Assembly: GCF_020360975.1 (NCBI RefSeq)
Contig: NW_025408679.1
Coordinates: 806,001 to 870,000 of the forward strand
Direction of reading: 5' to 3'
Origin: Hirsutella rhossiliensis
Lineage: Eukaryota > Ascomycota > Sordariomycetes > Hypocreales > Ophiocordycipitaceae
DNA: 64,000 bases
How positions within the stretch are numbered: the first letter of the stretch is position 1; each line of letters starts with the position of its first letter. The notes beneath the pieces were generated by a model, which did no database searches, was not told where the DNA came from, and saw only the letters and a program-made list of their open reading frames with translations. The translations under genes and the position numbers were made by a program. Positions 21,785 through 33,960 of this stretch are shown here, piece by piece.

Positions 21785-22481
21785 TATAAGAATATATATT
21801 TATATTCTTATTTTACTATTATAAAGAAATAATAAGTATAGGGAGGCTTTATAAAATAAGCTAGTAGAAAGAGGCTCTATAATATAGTTTAAGGGAATAA
21901 CCCTTAAAGATAAAAGACCTTTATTAAATATCTATAGCTTCCTTTAAAATAAAGGGGTTAAGATAAGCTTATCTTAATAAATAAGAATATATATAAAATA
22001 TATATATTAATTATATATAGAATAAATACCTTATTACCTATTTTAGCTTAGCGGTTTTAAAGATATTTATAATATAAGAATAGTTAGGGTATAGAGTATT
22101 CTAGTTAAATCTACTACTTATACTAAAACCTATAGTCTTACGTTAACTATTAAGCTATAATTAAGCTGCTTATTAAGTTTAGTAAATATACTATAAATAA
22201 AGCCTTTTAAGTATAATAAAATATACTAAAAAGCTAACTAATTAGGTTACTAATAAGCGAGTAATAGTCTATTAAGGATATAGGGTTTCCTTAAAAGTAG
22301 TAAGTAAAATAAGTAAGTTTATAAGTATCTTTTATAACGCTATTCTTTTAATATATTATTTAGCCCTTTATATACTTATTATAAACTCTAGATAAAATCC
22401 TACCTTATATTACTTTAACTACTTCTTTTACTTATAGTATTAATTACTTAATCCTATACTTATTACTTATACCTTTATATA
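21785..22481 (+). repeat. Solo LTR-D, old copy (TSD gttat)
   Basis: A 697-bp sequence matching 59,224-59,919 end to end, but with nearly every CA/TG changed to TA. Flanked by gttat at 21,780-21,784 and 22,482-22,486, so it is a solo LTR inserted on its own or left by LTR recombination. It starts tataag (tgtaag before RIP) and ends tatata (ttaca in the young copy). No internal sequence of its parent element was recognised here. Confidence 0.9.
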
Positions 22482-22486
22482 GTTAT

Positions 22487-23049
22487 ATATAGGTTTTCCT
22501 CCTAAGCTACTAGGTTTTTCTTATATAGGTAATAAGTAAAGGCTTTAGAGCTTATAAGCTAGCTAGTATAATAAACTACTACTACTACTATATATATAAG
22601 ATAGGTAGGCTTCCTTTATATTAAAATAGCCTAGTTAAAGCTAAGTAAGTAAAATAAAATATCTTTAACTAATTAATATAGTTAGACCTTAGTTATAAAG
22701 CTATCTATTAAATCGGTATTACTAGTAGTATATATAACCCGGTCTATATACTATAGCCTTTATATATCTAGGTTTACCTTAACTAAGATAATTAAAATAT
22801 ATTAGATATTTAGCTTTATATATATTAAAGATAATATTAAGTAATTAATAAGAATTATTAAAAGAATAAAAAGTAAAGAAATAAATATATAAACTTATAT
22901 AGCTCTTTATATATAAATAAAATATTTATTATATAGTTATATAGTAGTAGTTACTTAGTAAGTATTATAAAGTAAGTAAAGGTATAAGCTTAAGTATAGT
23001 CTATTAAAAAAAGGTTAATAATCTATAAAAGAAAAAAGGAAGTAAAGTA
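22487..23049. other. Unassigned RIP-mutated DNA
   Basis: Extremely AT-rich with runs such as atatatataa, and nothing recognised. It may include the 5' end and terminal repeat of the Fot1/pogo-like element that follows, but I could not delimit one. Confidence 0.35.
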
Positions 23050-24240
23050 TAAGCTTAGCCTATATAAGTATAAAGGCCGCTTATATTTAAACTTAAGCTA
23101 GACCTTAGTCTAGGCCTATATAAGGTAAAAGCTCTTATAGTAAGTAATAATAGTATTATAAGTAATATTACTACCTTATAAATAATTATCTTAGGTAAGC
23201 TTAATATATAATATTACTTTATTACTATAGCCTTAATTAATAAAGCGCTTATATTTCTAAAGTTATATAATACTATTAACTATACTAAGACTATATATTA
23301 GTTTAATTATAATTAATCTACCTTATAATAGTACTATTAAAGTAAATAAAGGTTAAGATAGGATACTAATAGTTTATATAAGTTATATCTCTTAAAATAA
23401 TAAGAAAGGGATCTTATTATATATATTTATAAGCTTTTATTATATAGGATTTTACTTATACTATAAATAATTAAGCGTTTTACTTAAGATATCGCTAAAA
23501 TTAAGGTTAAAAGGACTAGCTATATAGCTTTATTTAATATAATAGTAAGAAGCTTAGTTATACTTAGTTTAATAGTTTTAATATTATAAGAAAAAGAGTA
23601 AATAATACTTTTAGGTATAGAGCTTATTATAAGCTTATAAGTAAGTGCTTATATCTATCCCTTTATTACTAATTATATAAGATTCGCGAGAAAATTAAGA
23701 AATATAATATCCTACTTTATAGTATATATAATATAAATAAAAAGGGCTTTAATTTTAATATTATTAATTATACTAAAAGAGTATTCTTTATTTATACTAA
23801 GAAGTATAGAAAATTAATCGGTACTATATAAGATAGTAATAAATTATAGATTATATTCCTAGTATATAACTATTAAGACCTAACTATACTACCTTTATTT
23901 CTTATTTACTAAGGTAAGCTAAGATAAATTTAAGACTCTTAGTTTATAGAATTTAATTTAGAGTACTAAGCGGCGTTTTTTTAACCTTAGAAATAGGTTA
24001 GATAAACTATAAACTTAAAAAGGAATAGTATATTAGTATTTTTAACTAGTTTATAAAAGAAAAAGCGCGAAATAGCTAAGATTACTACCTCTTAATTTAC
24101 TTATTACTAGCTAAATATAATATAAACTAAGTTAATTAATAGCTCGTTAAAGTTTTAAAATAAAAAGCGGCTAAACTATATCTTACTTTAAATACTAGTA
24201 TAAATATAAATACTTTAGTAAAAGAGCTCGCTTTTTATCT
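23050..24240 (+). pseudogene. Fot1/pogo-like (DDE_1) transposase remnant
   Basis: The remnant of a Tc1-mariner superfamily transposase of the fungal Fot1/pogo type, which would cut and paste its own element at TA. The decisive stretch is about 23,725-23,920. YNINKKGFNFNIINYTKRVF matches the family form YNMDEKGF...KRVF with the first catalytic Asp changed to Asn. It is followed by RKLIGT-QDSNK, II-F and LPLFLIYQGK, the family's RKLxGxxQDGNREWxTxxxxIxxxGxxLPPxxIYxGK. An upstream part (23,330-23,700) would carry the HTH and the CENP-B-like region but is too eroded to align with confidence. The later catalytic Asp residues were not located. Terminal inverted repeats were not found. Confidence 0.7.
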
Positions 24241-24890
24241 TTTAGTTTCTTTAAAGTATAAGAGTATAATAGTTTATATATTATAGGCTATACCTATAAA
24301 GGGCTAAGGTTAAACTATAGCGACTATACTAAAGTTAAGCTAAAGTAGACCTATATATAAGTAGAGCTTAACTTAAACTTAAGCTAAATAGCACTTAAAT
24401 ATAGGTCGAGCTAAGGACTAAGGAAGATAGTTAACTAATACGACTAAGATAGAGTTTTCCTCCTTTCTCCTTAACTTTAAATAAATAATTATTCGGCCCT
24501 ATACTACTATACTAAGTATATACTAGCCCTTAGTATATCTAAAGCTCCTTTTAAATAAAGCTATAAAGCTAAAGAGAGATCGGACTAAAAGGATATAATA
24601 TAAATATCCTAATAACCTATAAAGGGGAGAATAGGCCTAAGGATAGTAAGGAGTAGCGATAAGAGGGCCCGATACCGAGCTAATAATAAAGTAAGTAATA
24701 CTCTTACTATACGTAAGAGAGGTAGAAATATAGTATTAAGTAATATAAAGCTAAGTATAGATATAGGAACTAATTAGCTAGATTAAGAAGATATATTAAA
24801 GGATAGATAAACTAATAAAGATATATATATAGGAGGGGACTAAGGGCGAGATAAGTAGTTTTATACCGCCCTTAAGAGTAATAGAAGGGG
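24241..24890. other. Unassigned, perhaps 5' end of gypsy-F
   Basis: Between the pogo-like transposase and the first clear gypsy gag residues. Purine-rich on the plus strand with several CpG words retained (gagggcccgataccgagc near 24,660). It may hold the untranslated leader and N-terminal gag of gypsy-F; no LTR could be delimited. Confidence 0.35.
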
Positions 24891-25349
24891 CAGCGACGCT
24901 AATAACTAAAAGAGGGATAGTAAGGGAGAATAGCTATAAGAAGCCTTTCTTAACCCTAGGAAAATTTAACGGATAATAATAGCACTATACCTTATAAGTA
25001 TAATATATATAAGAAAAGTATAAGATTAATAAAGAATTTTTCTTAAGCTTTAAGGAAATCTTCTACCTTATTTATAACTACTTAAACGCTAGGCTATAAT
25101 AAACGGTCGCTATATACTATAAGACTAAAGTAATAAAGGGCTATAATTAAAAGGAATTCCTAAAGTACCTTAACTTAATCTATCTTAATATAGATATTTA
25201 GTTACGCGTAGTAGCGGCGATCTAAATAATAAAATAAAGAGAGAGTTAAATATTTATAGCGTTCTACTTAAAGTTTAAGTAAAGACTTTTTAAAGCTAAA
25301 AGTAGGTCCTAGCTATATAATATTTAGATTATTTTCTTAGAAGGGGCTC
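24891..25349 (+). pseudogene. Gypsy-F gag remnant
   Basis: A Ty3/gypsy-type gag domain in one plus-strand frame: KPFLTLGKFNG (about 24,940), an aromatic-rich middle (KEIFYLIYNYLNARL) and FIAFYLKFKQRLFKAKSRS (about 25,255-25,310). This agrees with the fungal Retrotrans_gag pattern (FxGxxxxxxxWxxxxxxK ... FxxxFxxEFxxxL). It is interrupted at 25,350 by a MITE-like element. The matching zinc knuckle is at 26,377-26,420, beyond the insertion. Many in-frame TAA/TAG. Confidence 0.6.
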
Positions 25350-26123
25350 TAACGTTAGCTACCTAGCTTATAGTATACCCCCCTTTTAGCACCCTTTCTT
25401 ACTAAAACGCAAGCTTTAAAACACTAAATAATAAATATAAGAAAAATAGTTATACTTAGTAGCTCCTAGAATACTATTAGTAAAATAGCTTAAGTTAGCA
25501 TTAAAATTTACTTTATATATATATTATGTCTAATTATACTTATATAAAAGCTTAAAGCTAACTTAAGTATTTTATTAGTACTTTATACTACTTTACTTAG
25601 TAAGCCTTAATACTTTTTAAAGTATTAAATTAATATTAAATATAATTCTAATAAAGTAAGCTAAGTAGCTAGGATATACTACTAATAAAGTAGTTAAAGA
25701 CTTATAACTAGCTTTTTCTTTTAAGTTATTAAGCAATAAACTTTTCTCCTTATTAAAAAAAGAGGTATTTTAAGAATATCCTATTATCTTTTTATTTAAT
25801 AGATAAAACAGTAAATAGAAAGTACTTTTAAGTACTAAAAGCTATATAAAGATAAATAGTACTATATAATTTCTTTAAACTATTTATTTAGTATTTTATT
25901 TTTACTATAGGAAAACTAAAAAGTAATATAACTTACTTATTATTAGAAAAAAAGAAAAACTTATAGTACTTTATAAATCTATTATAGCTTAGCTCTTTAG
26001 CTATAAAGCTCTAGTCTTTCTACCTATTTTAATAAATTAGTTATAGATTTATAAAAAACCTAACTTTTAGTAAGAAAAGGGTACTAAAAGGGGGGTATAC
26101 TATAAGCTAGGTAGCTAACGTTA
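25350..26123. mobile_element. MITE-like element with long terminal inverted repeats
   Basis: The left end taacgttagctacctagc continues to cccccctttt and the right end is its mirror image (aaaaggggggtata...gctaacgtta). The inverted repeat extends over about 60 bp, to the tracts tagcaccctttcttactaaaa and ttttagtaagaaaagggtacta, with a few mismatches. The ACCCCCCTTTT core resembles pogo/Fot-type termini, and the outermost TA on both sides would be the expected TA duplication. Because taacgtta is itself palindromic, an 8-bp target duplication (hAT type) cannot be excluded. No transposase inside; an internal inverted repeat is listed separately. Inserted into gypsy-F gag. It retains cac and gca words, so it is slightly less RIP-mutated than its host. 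Confidence 0.75.
25476..25612. repeat. Internal inverted repeat inside the MITE-like element
   Basis: Left arm around tagtaaaatagcttaagttagc (about 25,480-25,503) and right arm around gctaacttaagtattttattagta (about 25,558-25,584) are inverse complements over about 20 bp with few mismatches. The loop between them is about 55 nt. This may be a second small element nested in the first, or part of its own fold. Confidence 0.5.
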
Positions 26124-28225
26124 ATAATCTAGCTTTATAAAGCGTTAGCTATAGTCGACCTCCTTATATTAAGCTTTACTACTTATATTAATTAAGTAGC
26201 GTAAATAGTAGCTAAGCTAAAAAAGGTTTAGTAAATAAAATAACCCCCTTTAAACTAAAGGAGACTAGTAGATATATACCCTTAGGAAAGGAAGGATAAA
26301 GATAGGGATACTATAATAACTAGTATTAATACCTTAGATAGATAAAAGGAGGGGTAGAGCTAGCTAGAAAATTAAATATACTTTAACTATAGAGTTAAAG
26401 GATATATCGCGCTTTATTATAAGAAGAGGAGGTAAGAACCTTAGAAGGTAAGTATAATAAAGGAAGAGAAGGGCGCTAAGGATAATATTAACTTAGAAAA
26501 AAGGGAACCTTAGCGTAAAGTTAAGTACTAAGGGTAAAAGAGAAATAATAAGAAGCTTAGAAGTTAACGAGGAACTACTTTATATTAAGCCTAGTAATAC
26601 TAAGGTTAAGTATTAATAGGAAGAAGGAACTTAACGCGCTTATAAATACTAGCTATAATTACTATACTATAATAAGTAAGAGGGTAGTAATAAAGCTATA
26701 GATACCCCTTACTAATAAGAAGAAAAGATAACTAAGGCTATTCTTAAAAGATACTCTAGCCTTATAAATAAAAGGAATTATAGTATTTAAGATAGATATT
26801 AATAGCTATATAAAGTAAACTTTTATATATATAGTCCCTAGGGTAAGCTATAATATATTCTTAGGAAGGCTATAAATAAAAAAGAACTAAGTAATATATA
26901 ATATAGTAAGGGATTAGATTTAGTATAGTAAGGCTAAGATATAAATAAGCTTATAAGGATCGGAAGTAATAAAGAGGGTAAAATAAATTTAAGAAGTAAG
27001 GATTATTAGCGCGGTAGTTTTTATAGTAAAATATTAAGGGGAGAAGGCAGTAAGGGATAATAAAAGATAGTTAATATCTAAGCGATTATAATAAAGAATA
27101 TAAAAAGAGCCCTTTAGCTAAAGATAGTAGTAGACCTAATAAACTATATCTTAAAGTAAGCGCTAGAAATATACTTATACCTTTTTATACTTAAAAAGGC
27201 CTTAGAGATACCTTTATATAAGCTAAGGGCAAACTATAATATTAACTTTATATTAAATAAGGATAGAGTAAAGCCCCCCTTATTATAAGGACCCCTTTAT
27301 AATATATTAAGGGAGGAACTCTTAGTATTAAGGAAGACTCTAAGTAAGCTAATTAAGGTAAACCTAATCGGCTTAAGTAGCTCCTTAGCTATAGCCCTAG
27401 CACTCTTTACTTAAAAGTTAAACGGTCGCTTATAATTTTACTATAACTACTAAGCCTTAAATATAATTATAAAAAGAGATAAGTATATACTACCTTTAAT
27501 TATAAAGATACTATAAATACTTATAAAGGTAAAGTAGTTTATAAAGCTAAATATTATAATAGCGTTTTATAAGATCTAAATAGTAAAGAGCTATAAGTTT
27601 AAGATAGCTTTTTAAATAGGGTTTAAATTATTTATATAGTAAGTATACTTACTTAGCTTAATAAGGATGCTAGCTACCTTTTAACGATATATTAATAAAG
27701 TACTAAGGGAATACTTATATAAGTTTATTATAATATATATAAATAACGTTTTAATCTACTTATTAAGGTCTCTTTAAGACTATTAAAAGAAGGTAGTAAG
27801 GGTACTTAAAAAGCTAGAAGAGGCGGGCCTAATACTAAACCTAAGAAAGTATAACTTTATAATAAAGGAGGTTAAGTACCTAGGCTTTATTATATAAGTA
27901 AGGGGTAAGGTTTAATATAACCTAGAAAAGATCTAGGTAATATAAAGGTAGTAGGTATCTTAGAATATAAGAGGAGTTTAGAGCTTCCTTAGCTTTATAA
28001 ACTAATACTAAGCCTTTTTATTACTTTATATAAAGGTATTAGTATACCTAAATAGCCTTTATAAAAAGGGAGCGATCTTTAAGTAAATAAATAAGTACTA
28101 AGTAGTATTTAGGTTTATTTAAAACGCTTTCTATAATACCTTAGTACTATAACTCTATAACTTAAAGAGAGAAATATACTTAAAGGTAAACTATTATAGA
28201 TATATTTTAAGGGGGGCGCTAATAT
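26124..28225 (+). pseudogene. Gypsy-F gag end, protease region and reverse transcriptase
   Basis: Continuation of gypsy-F. A zinc knuckle remnant FNYRVKGYIALYY (about 26,380-26,420; before RIP CFNCxxxGHIALxC). The reverse transcriptase at 27,150-28,000 shows FIKLNIIIAFYKI (family FxKLDxxxAFxxI, Asp to Asn), KIAF-IGFKLFI (KTAFxTxxGxFE), YINNVLIYL (YxDDILIYS, both Asp to Asn), LEEAGLILNLRKYNF and VKYLGFII (LxxxGLxLxxxKCxF, VxYLGxxI), then SFLSFINQYQAFL (SFLGFxNxYRxFI). RNase H begins near 28,140 (EIYLKVNYYRYILRGAL) and is cut by a solo LTR-A at 28,226. Protease sequence between knuckle and RT is too eroded to point to its active site. Confidence 0.8.
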
Positions 28226-28710
28226 TATTATAAAGTATAGCTTAATTTTATAATTCTTAGAGATATCCCTTAATAAGAGGGACTAAGGAAGCTAAAAACA
28301 CTTAGTATAGAAAAAGGAAGAAGGAGCTAAAAGGAGGTATAAAAAGGAGGGTAGGGGTATAAGGGGAAGTAGAAGTAGCGATAGCTTCTTATAGAGGTAG
28401 CGAGAGATAAGATAGATATACTAGCAACGGCTAGAAAAGAAGGGAAAAACTAGTAAAAAGCTCGGTAGTTAAAAGGATATTAATAGCTTCTTTAAATAGG
28501 ATATTCTTTATTAATTAAGATACTAAATAGGTATAAAGAAGGGCGTTAGATAAAGGAAAGATAGATAATTAAGGCAATATAATAATTAGGCCCTTACCTT
28601 TATTACTACTCTTATAAGAATTAAATCTCTTTACCTTACCTATCTAACCACTTACTTTTAATTTTACCTTTATATATTTTTATATACTTTATATATCTCT
28701 CTTTATTAGA
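28226..28710 (+). repeat. Solo LTR-A in gypsy-F (TSD aatat)
   Basis: A complete RIP-mutated LTR-A in plus sense (reverse complement of the 13,830-14,305 copy). Flanked by aatat at 28,221-28,225 and 28,711-28,715, and inserted in the RNase H region of gypsy-F. Internal Copia sequence is absent on both sides, so it is the product of LTR-LTR recombination or an independent solo insertion. Confidence 0.9.
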
Positions 28711-29360
28711 AATATAATTAACTAAGTACCGAGTAATTTTAAAGTCTTAGAGTAAGTTAGTAGCCGCGCTATCTACCTTTCTTCCTTACTAGCTTCTTAT
28801 TAAGTTATTAGTAAGGGTATAGTTATAAGTCTTTTACTCCTTTATACGTTTAAAGGAGTTATTAGTAGTAGGTAAGGAGTAAGCTTAATTAGCTATATAT
28901 TTAAAAGGGAAATTAAAGGCATTGTTTCTATATAAATAAAAGGACTAGTAAGGGCGCTTAGCTTTCTTTTTTATAGACTTTAAGGTAGAGGTCCTATCTT
29001 AAGGTTACTTAAGACTTTTTATTATTTAAGTATTTATAGTACTTTATATATCTATCTTTTATATCTTTAATAGGTTCCCCTTAGTAGTTAGTATAAACTA
29101 ATAATAAGTAAGGTAAGAGGTATATTATATTCTAAATAGCTTTTATTAAGATATTAATTTTTATACTAAAGCTAAAGCTTATAGCTTATTATTTATCGAT
29201 AGCTTTATAAAGAAAGTTATATATATTAATAATATACTCTTCTTAGTAAGCCTTATTTCTAGTAAATCCGTTTATCTTTTTAATGCTTTTATATATTATC
29301 TAAGCGTCTTTAAAGGTAATATCCCGCTATTTAATAAGTCCTATTAGTATTAAGTACTAA
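28711..29360 (+). other. Presumed continuation of gypsy-F, not identified
   Basis: Directly continues the target sequence of the solo LTR, so it should be the gypsy-F RNase H or downstream region. The phase of the preceding frame can be carried through, but I could not align it to RNase H or integrase. Carrying the phase is weak evidence because TGA is absent from all frames here. It ends at actaa (29,356-29,360), the target duplication of the outer Copia-A; its other half resumes at 42,175. Confidence 0.4.
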
Positions 29361-29852
29361 TCTCGCGAAAGGAGATATAAAAAGTATATAAAAAATATAT
29401 AAAGGTAAAAGTAAAAGTAAAAGTAAGGGGATAAATAGGTAGGGCTAAGCTATTTAATACTTATAGGGGTAGTAATTACGTTAAGGGAGTAATTATTATA
29501 TTACCTTAATTCTCTTTCTTTCCTTTATTTAACGCCCCTCTTTATACCTATCTAGTATCTTAATTAATAAAGAAATTCCTACTTAAAGAAGCTATTAATA
29601 TCCTTTTAACTACTAAGCTTTTTACTAGTTTTCCCCCTCCTTTTTAGCCGTTACTAGTATATTTATTTTATCTCTTACTACCTTTATAGGAAGCTATCGC
29701 TACTTATACTTCCCTTTATACCCCTACCCTCCTTTCTATACCTCTTTTTAGCTCCTTCTTCCTTCTTTTATACTAAGTATTCTTAGCTTCCTTAGTCCCT
29801 CTAACTAAGGGATATCTCTAAGAACTATGAAATTAAGCTATACTTCGCAATA
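29361..29852 (-). repeat. LTR-A (3' LTR of outer Copia-A)
   Basis: A 492-bp match to LTR-A. It starts tctcgcgaaaggag and ends cttcgcaata, followed by the polypurine complement taccccctta. It contains a small tandem expansion near 29,405-29,430 (aaaagt repeated), also partly visible in its partner at 41,717 and consistent with a shared parent. Confidence 0.85.
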
Positions 29853-30129
29853 TACCCCCTTAGCTATAGCTTGCCCTTATAGTAATAGTATAGCTAATAT
29901 AGCTTTAAGCTAGTAAGTATATAAAAGAGGTTCTTAGCCTTATACTTCTCCCTTTACTTAAGGAAGGTAAGGGCCCTTTTAAGTTCCTAGGCTTTTTTAG
30001 ACCTACTTAAGGAATAAGGGCCTAAAAAGGGGAAAGTCTTATAAGAAAGGGGGCCTTCTTAAAAGGGAAAAACCTAATTAAATAGAGGGCCCTTTAAAGG
30101 GAAAATCCTCTTCTTTCTTTTTTAGCTAT

Positions 30130-33100
30130 AAACGTTACCTTCTTATATAGGCTATTAGCTCCTCTTATAAACTCTTAAAGTAAGCCTTTAAAGATAGCTT
30201 TTCTTAGACGTCTTTTAGCCTAATTTACTATAAGAAACAGCTAGCTTTTACTTTAATAAGGGCTTTATAAGACCGTTAGCTTTTATCGATACTATTAAAA
30301 CCTAATAGATAGAAATAAGTCCCTTTTAGACCTCTTAATATAACTAATACTAATAAATATCGATATACTATAGCTAGGTTAATAGCTTACTATTTTCCTT
30401 TATAAGAATTTATATAGTTTACGTATTACTATATTCTATAGCTAATAGGGACGGAATTTATAGTTATAAAGAATTAAGTAGCTAGCTAAGAAAGATCGCT
30501 TCTTTTAACGCTTCTAAAAGAGCTAGTAGCTCTACTTCTATACTTAAAGTTATAATACTTACTTACTTTAAAGCTCTTTAAGTAATAGTTCCTTTAAAGA
30601 AGGATATAATATACCCTTATAAGCTCTTTCTATCTAAGGAATTATCTATAAATAATAAATCGCTTAAATAAAAGAAGATTTTAGTAGCTAATTTCTTTTT
30701 TTCCTACCTTTCTAAGTATAAACTATATAATCTTATTAAATAAAGATAAAGGATAGCTTAGTCTACTACTTATTAGTACTTAGGGCTAGGATTCTAGTTA
30801 TACTTAGCTAGCTAAGAGACTATAAAAAAGATATCTAGTCTAGTAAAAATAGCTAAAAAAAGTAAGGCTCCTACCTTTTATTAATATTAGTATTTTTCTT
30901 ACTTCCTAGCTTAAAACTATAGATTAAGTAAAAGCTCTTTATTTAATATAAGTATAAAAAGAAGCTTTTTATTAAGGGAATTATAAAGGAATTTATAAGC
31001 GACCTTATTAATATAAGCGTCTTAAGTAAGCTAGATAGTCTATTAAGACCTATTTTAAAGGATTTATATCCCTAGGAAATACTTTAGCTCTCTTAGCTTA
31101 GTTATCTTATACCTTTATTATAGGCCTTTTATAGCCTCCCTTATAATAGCTTCTTCTTTTTTTAAGTAAGCTTAGATAATATTATTAACGTAAAGGAAGA
31201 CCGTAATTTTACCCTTCTATATTATATATAGTTCCTAAGAAACTTTCTTAAAGCCTAGGGCTTAAAAGGAACTAGTTAAATACTATTACTATAAAAGGGG
31301 TAATCTTTATAGTCTATATAGAGCTTTCCTAAGCTAGAGAAACTTTCCTAGCTATTAAAAGCCTAGTAAAAGGCATATATAGATAACTTCTTCTTCCTTA
31401 AGTAAGTAGTTAATAAAGGTATTAACTATATCTATTTAATCGAGCTTAAGGCTAAATTTTACTACTATAGCTATAAGGGTCTAAAAGGATATCCCTATTA
31501 AGGTAGTTACCTTAGTAAGAAGATCCCCTTTTTCCTATTAGTTCTTATAAATAACTAGCTAGGCCTTATACTTTTAAAGGAAGCTATATTTATTAGTCTT
31601 ATAAATAAAGACCTACTTATAGCTAAGGACCTATTCTCCTCTTACCTTTTCCTTAAGAACCTTTTTAAAAGACCCTATCTCTTTATATAAGGCTAGGTAG
31701 TTTTTCTAGGCCTAGAAAAACTAGTCTTTAAAGGGGTGGTTTTCTAGCTGCTTTTAGTTTACTAGTAGGTCTAAGAGGTTTCTTTTATATACCTTCCTTA
31801 CTAATAGCTATAGCTTAAAGAGCCGGCCTACTATAAATACTTTATAAGAACCTTCTTTTATAAGCGTTAAATAGAAGTTAGAAAAACAATCGAAATAAGA
31901 AAGAGGTTAGTCTTCTTTAATAACTATATTAGGCCCTATACCTTCCTTTACTTCTTAAAGTAAGGATAAAAAGGCAGCTAGGTAGTCCTTTAAAAGAGGT
32001 GCCTTTCTTACCCCCTTAAAGGTTAAGATAGGAAGACTAACTAAAAAAGCTACTTTTAGATCTTCTTCTTATTCTATAAGAGGAGGTATAAGAAGGTAAG
32101 CGTATTCTAGCTCTACTGCTTTTCTATAGTCTACTTCTTTATTTAGATTGTTTAATCTAGTAGCTTCCTCTTTTTCTTTAAAGTTAGCGTTATCCTTAAC
32201 TACTTTAATATTAGTTTCTTATTCTATTTCCTTATCTAAGACCTCTTTTTAAGCTTATTAAGAAGGGGGGATTTAGATATTTTAAACTAGCTAACGTTAT
32301 AAAAGTAAGAGGGGCTATTAAGCCCTCTTTCTATCGAAAAGGCTAGATTTATTAAAAATTATATCCTTAATCGAAATAACCTTCTATAAAAAAGGAATCT
32401 AGATCTAAAAGATATTTATAGAATTATAACTAATAAGGTAACTAATAAAGGCTTTAAGATTAAGCTTTCTTTTCTTCTTCCTTTTTAGCTATATATTAGT
32501 AGTTATAGTATATACCTTAAAGCTATAGGTTCGAAGGTAGGCTAGTAAGGCCCTCCTTTTTATAAAGAGCTTAAGGAGGGATTTCTAGTTTATTCCTTAG
32601 GTAGTCCCTTTAAGGGTCCGGTTCTATAAGTAATAAGTAGTCTTAATAACTTCCCTTTAAAGGTTATAGGGAAGCTTTATAGTAAGTCTTATTATATAGG
32701 CCCTTTTTATTATAGTATGCCTTAATCTTTTAGCCCCTTTATTTTAAGCTTAGGTATTTAATATTAATAGGAGGGGTAAAATACCCCCTTTTAAAGCTAA
32801 TTTAAGATATCTTTTATAAATAGCTCTCTATTAAACTATATCTTCTTTATTTTATAGCTAAAGTAGGATTTTATTTTATTAATAAAGTCCTTAAGGGTAA
32901 ACTAGTTATACTTACTTAAGTAGGTTTATAAGAAATAAGAGAAAACTATCCTTAAAAAAGCGTTTATAAAAATATTACCTTAACGAAGCTTTCTTAGTCC
33001 TTAAAGATATTAGTTTAGTCGACCTAAGTTTCCTTATATAGCTAGTTTAGCTATAAAGGGGTTTATTTAGAAATTCGTTTCTTAGTTTTTCCTTAGCTAT

Positions 33101-33960
33101 AGTATTTATATTTAACGGTCTTTAGGCCCTTTATTTATATACCTTATTATTAGCCTAGCTTATATAAAGCTAGGGGGCCTAGGTAACTAAGTTTTATATA
33201 TTAAAGAAGACTATCTCCTTAAGCTATTAAAAGAAGGTCCTTTATAATAGACTTATTCCTCTTAGTAAAGAAAGCTAACTTCTTAAGTAATTCCTTTCTA
33301 AGGATAGGTTAGAATTTAAGAATAAATTAAATAAAGTTTTCCTTAATAAGCTTAATAGTTTAATTCTTTAAGACTAGCCTTATAGGCTTAGACGTTATAT
33401 CTTAGAAGAGTCCTTTCCTTTAAAGAAAGCGGAAGGAAATTAAGCTTATTAAAAATTAAGGGTAAAAGGCTACCCTTTTTCGTCGAAGAATTTATATAGA
33501 CCTATTAAGTAATTTTATCGTAAAATCCACCCTTTTATTTCCCTCTATCTATATAGTTAATTCCTTAGCAATAAGGTATTCCCTTTATACCTTCTTAAAA
33601 GACTAGAATTATAAAAGTATATTATAAATATTAAGGGAAGTACTAGAGTTAAGGATAGCTAATTTTTATAGGGGATAATTTAAGGGCTCTAATAGTTAGT
33701 CTTAGCTTTATTTATCTATAAGGAAAATAAAGGCCGGATTTACTATACTAATAATCTTTCCTTAAATTTATAGCTTAAATAAAGGTAGCGGTATTAGTTA
33801 CTATTTCTTAGTAACTTAAATCTTATTTATCCTCTTTTATAATAAGGGGTCCTCCTTAAGAGACTATTATACTATTTTATATAGCCTCTTTAAAAGGTTA
33901 ATTCCTTTAAGTTAGTTTTTTTAAAAGACTTATTAATAGTCTTTTAGCTAATAAGGCCTT
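30130..33960 (-). pseudogene. Pol of outer Copia-A
   Basis: Aligns in the same orientation with the preserved pol at 14.6-18.2 kb: RNase H about 30,430-30,620, the reverse transcriptase catalytic segment about 31,190-31,215 (aatattattaacgtaaagg, where YVDD has lost its Asp codons), the RT N-terminal GCKWVFIYKT equivalent about 31,600, the integrase Glu segment about 32,700-32,760, the first integrase Asp about 33,010, and the protease about 33,630-33,660. RIP stops occur throughout, with a few short indels (for example near 32,590 and 33,780). No function possible. Confidence 0.85.

Noticed and set aside
29400..29440. Short aaaagt repeats as a possible CRISPR-like or satellite array
   Set aside because: Only a few 6-bp units caused by a small expansion inside LTR-A; no spacers and eukaryotic transposon context.
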